Shown here piece after piece: positions 57,746 through 64,000 of a stretch of 64,000 nt of DNA. Origin of the DNA: Mesorhizobium escarrei (GTDB lineage Bacteria > Pseudomonadota > Alphaproteobacteria > Rhizobiales > Rhizobiaceae). Each line of letters begins with the position of its first letter. Position 1 is the first letter of the stretch. The notes below the pieces were generated by a model. That model was not told where the DNA came from and searched no databases. It saw only the letters and a program-made list of their open reading frames with translations. The stretch is taken from the NCBI RefSeq assembly GCF_935825525.1, contig NZ_CAKXZT010000173.1, positions 59,120-123,119 of the forward strand, given 5' to 3'. The translations under genes and the position numbers were made by a program.

Positions 57746-59584
57746 TCAATTGTCCAAAGCTTCGAGCTCGTCGATCAGCCCGCCGATCACGCCAAGTCCG
57801 ATCTGCCAGAAGGCAGGATCGGTGGCATCGAGACCGAAGGGTGCCAGGAGCTCGGAATGATGCTTGGTGCCGCCGGCGCGCAGCATGGCAAAATACTTGT
57901 CCTGAAAGCCACGCTCTGCATTCTGATAGACCGCATAGAGCGAATTCACCAGGCAGTCGCCGAACGCATAGGCATAGACGTAGAAAGGCGAATGGATGAA
58001 GTGTGGAATATAGCTCCAGAAGACCTCGTAACCCTCGCGCAGCTTGATCGCCGGCCCGAGGCTTTCCGCCTGCACTTCCAGCCAGAACTGGCCAAGCCTG
58101 TCGGATGTCAACTCGCCGTTTTTGCGCTCGGCATGCACCTTGCGCTCGAACTCGTAGAAAGCGATCTGGCGCACGACCGTGTTGATCATGTCCTCGACCT
58201 TCTGGGCGAGCATGGCCTTGCGCTCGCGCTTGTCCGTGGTCTGGTCCAGCAGCGAGCGGAAGGTCAGCATCTCGCCGAACACGGAGGCCGTCTCGGCCAG
58301 TGTCAGCGGCGTCGAGGCCATCAGCGCGCCCTGGCCTGCGGCGAGCACCTGATGCACGCCGTGGCCAAGCTCATGCGCCAGCGTCATCACGTCGCGCGGC
58401 TTGCCCATGTAGTTGAGCAGAACATAGGGATGCGCCGACGGCACGGTCGGATGCGCGAAGGCGCCCGGCGACTTGCCAGGCCTTACCGGCGCGTCGATCC
58501 AGTTGCGGTCGAAGAAAACCCGGGCGATCTCCGCCATGTCAGGTGAAAAGCGCTGATAGGCGGAAAGCACCGTGTTCTTGGCCTCGGCCCAGCCGATGAT
58601 CGCTTGCGGGGTCTCCGGCAACGGCGCGTTGCGGTCCCAGTGGTTCATCACTTCCATGCCGAGCCAGCGCGCCTTCATCGCATAGTAGCGGTGTGACAGG
58701 CGCGGGTAAGCGTCGCGAACGGCTGAGGCCAGCGCATCCACCACGCTGCGCTCGACGCGGTTGGCGAGATGACGCGAATCGGCGATGTCCTCGAAGCCGC
58801 GCCAGCGGTCGGAAATCTCCTTGTCCTTGGCCAGCGTGTTGGTGATCAGCGTGAAGATGCGCAGATTCTTGCGGAAGGTTGCGGCCAGCGCTTCAGAAGC
58901 CCGGCGGCGCACCTCGCCATCGGGGTGCTGGAGGCGGTTCAGCGCTGGCTCCAGGGTCAGCTCTTCGCCATCGATGTCGAAGCGCAGATCGGTCATCGTC
59001 TCGTCGAACAAGCGGTTCCAGGCGCCGCGTCCGGTAATCGACTTCTCATGCAGAAGCTGCTCGACCCGGTCTTCGAGCTGGTAGGGTTTGTCCATGCGCA
59101 GATCAAGCACCCACGGCCGGTAGTGAGCGAAGCCGGGATCGGCAGCAAGCGCGGTTTCGATCGCGGCATCGTCGACAAGATTCAGTTCGAGCGCGAAAAA
59201 CAGAAGATGCGCGCTGGCGTCGGTCATCTTCTCCTGAATGTCGCCATAGAGCTTGGCGCGCTGCGGATCCGCGGTGTTGCCGGCATAGATCAGTCCGGCA
59301 TAGGAGACGATCCGGCCGATCAGTTCCTCCAGCGCCTCATAGGCGGCAAGCGCCTCGCCCAGCCTGCCGCTGTCGGCACGCTCCGCCTCGGCGGCGAGCG
59401 TGCCTTTCCAGCGGCTCTCGAAGCTGATGGCATCGGCGATCGCCTTGGCGATGTCGCGTTTCAGCTCGGGGGCGTCCATGCCCGAATAGAGATCGGCGAG
59501 ATCCCATTCCGGCAGATCACCAAGCTCCGCCGCGCCCTGACCGGACGCCGCCGCCGCAAGCTGCCGACCAAAAACCATGCTCAT
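57746..59584 (-). CDS. pepF: oligoendopeptidase F, M3 family
   Basis: A 612-residue cytosolic zinc metallopeptidase cutting short peptides of about 7-17 residues. The active site HELGH is at 404-408 in TLAHELGHGVHQ, with the third ligand Glu about 25 residues on in LTLAETASVFGEML. The N-terminal helical domain is of M3B type. Length is normal. Start ATG 59584; ATG 59578 is equivalent. It is divergent from the sigma-54-type regulator gene. Confidence 0.94.
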   Translation of the reverse strand: MSMVFGRQLAAAASGQGAAELGDLPEWDLADLYSGMDAPELKRDIAKAIADAISFESRWKGTLAAEAERADSGRLGEALAAYEALEELIGRIVSYAGLIYAGNTADPQRAKLYGDIQEKMTDASAHLLFFALELNLVDDAAIETALAADPGFAHYRPWVLDLRMDKPYQLEDRVEQLLHEKSITGRGAWNRLFDETMTDLRFDIDGEELTLEPALNRLQHPDGEVRRRASEALAATFRKNLRIFTLITNTLAKDKEISDRWRGFEDIADSRHLANRVERSVVDALASAVRDAYPRLSHRYYAMKARWLGMEVMNHWDRNAPLPETPQAIIGWAEAKNTVLSAYQRFSPDMAEIARVFFDRNWIDAPVRPGKSPGAFAHPTVPSAHPYVLLNYMGKPRDVMTLAHELGHGVHQVLAAGQGALMASTPLTLAETASVFGEMLTFRSLLDQTTDKRERKAMLAQKVEDMINTVVRQIAFYEFERKVHAERKNGELTSDRLGQFWLEVQAESLGPAIKLREGYEVFWSYIPHFIHSPFYVYAYAFGDCLVNSLYAVYQNAERGFQDKYFAMLRAGGTKHHSELLAPFGLDATDPAFWQIGLGVIGGLIDELEALDN

Positions 59585-59807
59585 TGCCGATACTTTCCAG
59601 ATTGCAAGACCTGAGCGGTCAGACCCTAAGATTCAAAGCGCCAAAGATTCAAGGGGATGAGCAAAGCCGGTCAAATCCTAAGGAATTCGTTCACCGGGTT
59701 TTTTGAAACCTTATTTAGAACCCTGTGCCAAGATGATCCATAGGGTGGATTCCCCATTGGGTGGGCATTTTGGGGTGGGCAGTTGGGCGAGCATCGTTGA
59801 ACCAGTC

Positions 59808-61343
59808 ATGACAGGTTCCATACTCATAGTCGATGACGATCCCGTGCAGCGCAGGCTGCTCGAGGCGGCGGTGACGAGATTCGGCCACAGCGCGATCATC
59901 ACGGATGGCGGCGAGGCCGGTCTCGATGCGCTCGACGGGCCCAATGCGCGCAGCGTGTCGGTGGTCATCCTCGACCTCGTCATGCCGGGTCTCGACGGTA
60001 TCGGCGTGCTGAAGGCGATGCGTGAGCGCGGCATCCAGGTTCCGGTCATCGTGCAAACCGCCCAGGGTGGCATCGAGACCGTCGTTTCGGCCATGCGTCA
60101 CGGTGCTTTCGATTTCGTCGTCAAGCCGGCATCTCCCGACAGGCTGCAGGCATCGATCGGCAACGCGCTCAAAGTCGAGGCGGTCGAGGGTGAAGTGAAG
60201 CGCACGTCGCGGCGGCGCGGCGGCCATTTGACCTTCAAGGACATGATCACGCACAGCCCGGCGATGGACCGGGTGATCCGCCTCGGCCAGAAGGCGGCCG
60301 CGTCCAACATCCCGATTCTTATCGAAGGCGAATCCGGTGTAGGCAAGGAGCTGGTGGCGCGCGCCATCCAGGGCAGCGGCGATCGCCGCTCAAAACCGTT
60401 CGTTACCGTCAATTGCGGCGCCATCCCCGACAATCTGGTCGAATCGATCCTGTTCGGCCACGAGAAGGGCTCGTTCACCGGCGCCACCGAAAAACACACC
60501 GGCAAGTTCGTCGAGGCGCATTCGGGCACGCTCTTCCTCGACGAGATCGGCGACCTGCCGCTCGACGTGCAGGTCAAGCTGCTGCGCGCCGTGCAGGACG
60601 GTGAGGTCGATCCGGTCGGCGGGCGCTCGACCGTCAGGGTCGACATCAGGCTGATCTCGGCGACACACCGCAATCTTCTGCAGCAGGTCAAGGACGGCAA
60701 GTTCCGCGAGGATCTGTTCTACCGCCTGAACGTCTATCCGATCTTCGTGCCGCCGCTGCGCGACCGTCGCGACGACATTCCGTATTTGGTCGAGCATTTT
60801 CTGGAGAAGGTTGCGCCCACCGATCCACGCCATCGCCTGCACGGCATTTCGGCTGCGGCGCTCGCCATGCTGCAGGCCTACGACTGGCCGGGAAATATCC
60901 GCCAGCTGGAAAACGCCGTCTTCCGGGCCTCGGTGCTTTGTGAAGGCGATGTGCTGACCGAAGAGGAGTTTCCGCAGATCCGGGCGCAGGTCGAGGGCAC
61001 CGTCAACCTCGATGCTCATGGCGTGTTGCCCGCGTCGCCTTTGGTCACGGAGCCGCTTGGCGAGGACGCCCACGCCCCTAACGGCATCGCTGTAACCGAG
61101 CTCGATCCGCCAGCCAGGCCGCAGCCTCGCTTCGGCACGCTGCGGGCGCTGGACGAACGCGGCAATGTGCGGACGCTGGCCGATGTCGAACTCGAAATGA
61201 TCAAGCTCGCCATCGACCATTATAGCGGCCAGATGAGCGAAGTTGCCCGGCGCCTCGGCATCGGCCGCTCGACGCTCTACAGGAAGCTCAAGGAATACGG
61301 CATCGATCCGGAAACAGGTCGTATCGACCGGCTTGCTTCCTGA
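59808..61343 (+). CDS. sigma-54-type response regulator (NtrC family)
   Basis: A 511-residue regulator: receiver domain (1-125, phosphoacceptor Asp56 in VVILDLVMPGLDG), AAA+ domain (about 145-385, Walker A GESGVGKE at 174-181, Walker B TLFLDEIGDLP) and a C-terminal Fis-type helix-turn-helix (MSEVARRLGIGRSTLYRKLKEYGI). The loop that touches sigma-54 reads GSFTGA at 221-226 instead of GAFTGA. A linker of about 80 residues precedes the HTH. No kinase gene is adjacent. ATG 59808 chosen; the upstream frame is unsupported. Its stop codon lies in a tandem repeat. Confidence 0.9.
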   Translation: MTGSILIVDDDPVQRRLLEAAVTRFGHSAIITDGGEAGLDALDGPNARSVSVVILDLVMPGLDGIGVLKAMRERGIQVPVIVQTAQGGIETVVSAMRHGAFDFVVKPASPDRLQASIGNALKVEAVEGEVKRTSRRRGGHLTFKDMITHSPAMDRVIRLGQKAAASNIPILIEGESGVGKELVARAIQGSGDRRSKPFVTVNCGAIPDNLVESILFGHEKGSFTGATEKHTGKFVEAHSGTLFLDEIGDLPLDVQVKLLRAVQDGEVDPVGGRSTVRVDIRLISATHRNLLQQVKDGKFREDLFYRLNVYPIFVPPLRDRRDDIPYLVEHFLEKVAPTDPRHRLHGISAAALAMLQAYDWPGNIRQLENAVFRASVLCEGDVLTEEEFPQIRAQVEGTVNLDAHGVLPASPLVTEPLGEDAHAPNGIAVTELDPPARPQPRFGTLRALDERGNVRTLADVELEMIKLAIDHYSGQMSEVARRLGIGRSTLYRKLKEYGIDPETGRIDRLAS

Positions 61344-61393
61344 CAAGCCAAGTCCTCCCTGACAAGGCAAGTCCTTCCTGACAAGGCAAGTCT
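61337..61393. repeat. three tandem 19-bp repeats over the regulator stop codon
   Basis: TTCCTGACAAGCCAAGTCC, TCCCTGACAAGGCAAGTCC and TTCCTGACAAGGCAAGTCT follow each other without spacing. The TGA in the first copy is the stop codon of the sigma-54-type regulator. Confidence 0.85.
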
Positions 61394-61758
61394 GGCCAGC
61401 TTGCCAGCCTGGCATCAGAACAGTCGACAGTCGTCGATCGGGCGTGACGCGCCACGAGTGACGCGCTTGCCGGCAGTGTTCACGCATTGAGGCGTCTGGT
61501 AACAGATCGTGTTCATGCAAAGCCCGAAACATGATCTAAACCAGCAGTTTACCAAGAAACCCCGTGCAATATTTTTGACGGGATATCGCCACGGTGTTAC
61601 CGCATTTCGGCTTCAATAAGCGATGATTAACCATTAGGATCGATATTCGGATACGAACACCACCGCATCCGTTGGTCAAATCCGGGGACAAACGGCAGCC
61701 TGCAAGGCCTTTTGATTTGAACAAAGTCGAACGACACACAAACGGGCGGCACAATCAC
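61394..61758. other. gap upstream of the DUF882 gene
   Basis: About 365 bp. It contains an imperfect inverted repeat (AGATCGTGTT ... AAACATGATCT, about 61505-61538) and, at 61616-61631, ATAA-N7-TTAAC, one base off the CtrA box TTAA-N7-TTAAC. No gene was seen. Confidence 0.4.
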
Positions 61759-63660
61759 ATGAGCGCCTGGCCGAGATGGCTGGCAGCGGTGATTCTCGCC
61801 TTTGGCTTCCTTACAGCGGCTGCGACCGGCGCCAGCGCCCAGACACGTTCGCTGAAACTCTACAACCTACACACCAAAGAGAAGGCGGAGATCGTCTTCA
61901 AGCGCAGCGGCCGCTACGATCAGGCGGGTCTGAAAAAGATCAGCGTTATCCTGCGCGACTGGCGCCGCAACGAGCCGACCAAGATGGATCCGCGCCTGCT
62001 CGACCTGGTCTGGGAGGCTTACCGGCAGAGCGGCGCCACCGACTACATCCAGGTCGTGTGTGGTTATCGCTCGTCATCGACGAACTCGATGCTGCGCAGC
62101 CGCAGCAGGGGCGTAGCCAAGAAAAGCCAGCATACGCTCGGCAAGGCCATGGACTTCTACATTCCCGGCGTGCCGCTGAAGAAACTGCGCGACATCGGTC
62201 TGCGGATGCAGGGCGGCGGCGTCGGCTATTATCCGAGGTCCGGCTCGCCCTTTGTCCACATGGATGTCGGCAATGTGCGGCACTGGCCTGGCATCAGCCG
62301 CCAGGAACTGGCGCGCGTGTTCCCCAATGGCAAGACGCTGCATGTGCCGAGCGACGGCAAGCCGCTGCCCGGCTATTCACAGGCGCTCGCCTCCTACAAG
62401 GCGCGCAAGGGCGCCGGCGCTCCCGCCATCGAAATGGCCAGCGCAGGTGGCGGTTTCAAAAGATCCGGCGGTCTGCTGGCGGCTTTCTTCGGCGGCGGTG
62501 AAGACGAGGCCGATGACAGCGCCGATGTGGCAGTCGCGCCAACGCCGAAGTCAACCGTGAAGCCGGCGAACGTGAAGCTGGCGTCCGCCAAGCCGGCGCC
62601 GGCCGCCAGGAACAGCAAGCTTCCGGGCATTGCCATCGTGTCGCCTGAGGATGCGAAGCGCGCCGAGATTCCGCAAATCGCCGATGCGCCTGCTCCGGAA
62701 CCGGAGGAGGACACGCCGGAAACGATCATCGCGGCGCTGCCGGCGCGTAGCGTGCCGCTGCCCGATTTCGCCCCGCGTCCGAAGACCGATGTCGCTCAGC
62801 CGCCCGAAACCGTTCCGTTCGGCGTGGCGGATGCCACCGCCACCACCGAACAGGCGGTGACGACCGCGCAAGCGCCGGCAAACGCTCCCTTCGGCATGGC
62901 CGAACCGTCCGTTGTCGCCGCCGATGCGGTGCAGGTTGCTGCCAATGACATCCCGTTGCCGACCTGGCGTCCCAATCACTCGCTGCCGGCCGACCTTGCA
63001 GCGGCCGACCTCGCGCCGCAGGACAAGGCTGTGCTTCTGGCGCTGGCGGACACGGCCGGGCACAGCAAGACCGCTACCGATGTGTTCTCGGTGCTGCCGT
63101 CGGCTCGGCCCGATCTGGCCCAGCCTGACTTGGCCCGGCCCGAGTTGGTCCAGCCTGACCAGGTCCAGTCAGCCGCGGTCCAGTCTGACGCGGTCAAAGC
63201 TGTCCTCGAACGGGTCAGCGCAACCGACGAATACCAGGTCGCTTCGCTCTCCCAGCCAAGCTCGGTCCTCGGTGAGCTGGCGAAGGGCAATCCCGCATCG
63301 CCGCGCGATGCTGTCTTTGCCCGCCCGGCTGGCTCCGATCCGGCCGCGGCGATCGGCACGGGTGTGAAGACCACCCGCAAGGCGGCCAGGGCAACCGCCC
63401 GTGACCTCAAGCCCGGCCCCAAGTCCGTGGTGGTCGCTGCCGAGCCGAACGCGGCGCGCTGGGCGTTGAACAGCGGCGAGAATGTCGCCGCCGTCTCCAG
63501 CGCAGCGACGGCGCCGCGCTACGCCTACAATATCGTGCACACGCCGCCAACCGAAGTCTATACCGTGGGCTTCCAGGCGGAGGATCAACTGGCCGACGCC
63601 AACCGGTTCACCGGCAATGCCGTCAAGTTCCTGTCGGTCGCCCGCTTCCAGACCAAATAG
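61759..63660 (+). CDS. DUF882 (M15-like peptidase) envelope protein
   Basis: A 633-residue secreted protein. Signal peptide (AAVILAFGFLTAAATGASAQ), then a DUF882/YcbK domain (about 30-200) with the zinc-peptidase pattern HTLGKAMDFYI and PFVHMDVG, expected to act on peptidoglycan peptides. After residue 220 comes a long low-complexity region rich in Pro, Ala and Val that includes a five-residue repeat at about 452-479 (DLAQP, DLARP, ELVQP ...), and a conserved-looking end (YNIVHTPPTEVYTVGFQAED). ATG 61759 fits the signal peptide but lacks a clear ribosome site; TTG 61672 is an alternative. Confidence 0.82.
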   Translation: MSAWPRWLAAVILAFGFLTAAATGASAQTRSLKLYNLHTKEKAEIVFKRSGRYDQAGLKKISVILRDWRRNEPTKMDPRLLDLVWEAYRQSGATDYIQVVCGYRSSSTNSMLRSRSRGVAKKSQHTLGKAMDFYIPGVPLKKLRDIGLRMQGGGVGYYPRSGSPFVHMDVGNVRHWPGISRQELARVFPNGKTLHVPSDGKPLPGYSQALASYKARKGAGAPAIEMASAGGGFKRSGGLLAAFFGGGEDEADDSADVAVAPTPKSTVKPANVKLASAKPAPAARNSKLPGIAIVSPEDAKRAEIPQIADAPAPEPEEDTPETIIAALPARSVPLPDFAPRPKTDVAQPPETVPFGVADATATTEQAVTTAQAPANAPFGMAEPSVVAADAVQVAANDIPLPTWRPNHSLPADLAAADLAPQDKAVLLALADTAGHSKTATDVFSVLPSARPDLAQPDLARPELVQPDQVQSAAVQSDAVKAVLERVSATDEYQVASLSQPSSVLGELAKGNPASPRDAVFARPAGSDPAAAIGTGVKTTRKAARATARDLKPGPKSVVVAAEPNAARWALNSGENVAAVSSAATAPRYAYNIVHTPPTEVYTVGFQAEDQLADANRFTGNAVKFLSVARFQTK

Positions 63661-63674
63661 TGGATCGACCAGCA

Positions 63675-63707
63675 AAACAAAGCCGCGCCGCCCGCGCGGC
63701 TTTGTTT
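63675..63707 (+). terminator. terminator of the DUF882 gene
   Basis: Perfect 13-base arms AAACAAAGCCGCG (63675-63687) and CGCGGCTTTGTTT (63695-63707), loop of 7, 14 bp after the stop. The AT part of the stem doubles as the U-tract, in both directions. Confidence 0.85.
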
Positions 63708-63792
63708 ATGCATGTCGCAATCGCAAACCGCTGCATGCCCTCGGGTCAGGCCCCGGGTCAGGCCCGAGGCATGCTTTTGCGCGGCATGCATT
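63708..63792. repeat. diverged mosaic repeat A, copy 3
   Basis: ATGCATGTCGCAATCGCAAA and CCGCTGCATG at the start, TTTTGCGCGGCATGCAT at the end: the same frame as repeat A at 30361-30409. Its middle is replaced by a direct repeat, CGGGTCAGGCC twice, which itself pairs with GGCCCGAG. Confidence 0.7.
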
Positions 63793-63939
63793 GGTCCCCT
63801 GAGGGTTGTCTCTAGTTCCTCTGCACAGTGATTTTGACACGTTGGGCCGATCGGCAGCGCCGTCGACAATTCCTCTCAGCCAATTTCAGTGGCAAATCGC
63901 AAACCTTCGAGATTGGCCGAACCGTCCTTCCACTTCGTC

Positions 63940-63988
63940 ATCCCAGGGCGAAGCAAGGAGCGAAGCGACGCGGCGCAGACCCTGGGAT
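63940..63988. repeat. Mesorhizobium-type intergenic repeat, partial
   Basis: ATCCCAGGG (63940-63948) and CCCTGGGAT (63980-63988) enclose GCGAAGCAAGGAGCGAAGCG, a wording I remember as very common between Mesorhizobium genes. It probably continues past the window end. Confidence 0.6.
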
Positions 63989-64000
63989 CCATATGTGGAC

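Overview
The window looks like a chromosome segment of a Mesorhizobium-like alphaproteobacterium (order Hyphomicrobiales). The evidence is high GC, dense alphaproteobacterial gene families (CpdR-type regulator, Omp10-like lipoprotein, BBP2-type outer membrane barrel, homospermidine synthase, rhizobial-type DUF882 and DUF459 proteins), RIME-like intergenic palindromes and a ROSE-like RNA thermometer. The assignment rests on gene content and my memory of these families, not on a search.

Layout. 1-1451: the end of a polyamine/AEP-type ABC transporter (permease fragment, ATPase). 1483-6277: assorted genes (secreted hypothetical, GST, Na+/H+ antiporter, endonuclease/exonuclease/phosphatase-family protein, EamA-type transporter). 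6307-20693: a tight minus-strand block of twelve genes headed by a LacI regulator. It holds a Gfo/Idh/MocA oxidoreductase, CoA-transferase, enoyl-CoA hydratase, aldehyde dehydrogenase, a complete CUT1 sugar ABC transporter, two GMC flavoprotein oxidoreductases and an SDR. It looks like one uptake-and-catabolism operon for an unidentified sugar or polyol. A DUF993 aldolase-like gene (20934-22088) is transcribed divergently, and near-identical GGAACGTTC palindromes sit in front of both transcription units. 22225-29077: GDP-fucose synthase, tRNA-Val(GAC), CpdR, N-formylglutamate amidohydrolase, HisN, an alpha/beta hydrolase, and an Hsp20 gene with an RpoH-type promoter and a ROSE-like thermometer. 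29148-37120: threonine aldolase and the glutamate synthase pair gltB-gltD, bracketed by inverted copies of intergenic repeats. 37398-49501: cell-envelope and sugar-phosphate genes (DUF459, lytic transglycosylase, GalU, outer membrane barrel, KdsD, SPFH/NfeD pair), ferrochelatase, a UshA-LysM fusion and an Omp10-like lipoprotein. 49697-54554: homospermidine synthase and a zinc locus with Zur, Zur boxes, a zinc-binding protein and the AztD metallochaperone. 54683-63660: pabC-pabB, an HhH protein with a histone-H1-like linker, PepF, a sigma-54-type response regulator and a DUF882 protein.

Most notable points: (i) in the zinc locus the ATPase and permease genes expected before aztC-aztD seem to have been deleted, leaving only a scar of about 200 bp behind an intact Zur box; (ii) the LacI/DUF993 catabolic cluster has a coherent enzyme set but no recognisable substrate; (iii) hsp20 has three layers of heat control visible in the DNA; (iv) gltBD is flanked by exact inverted repeats; (v) a mosaic repeat supplies the C-terminus and stop codon of a GMC oxidoreductase.
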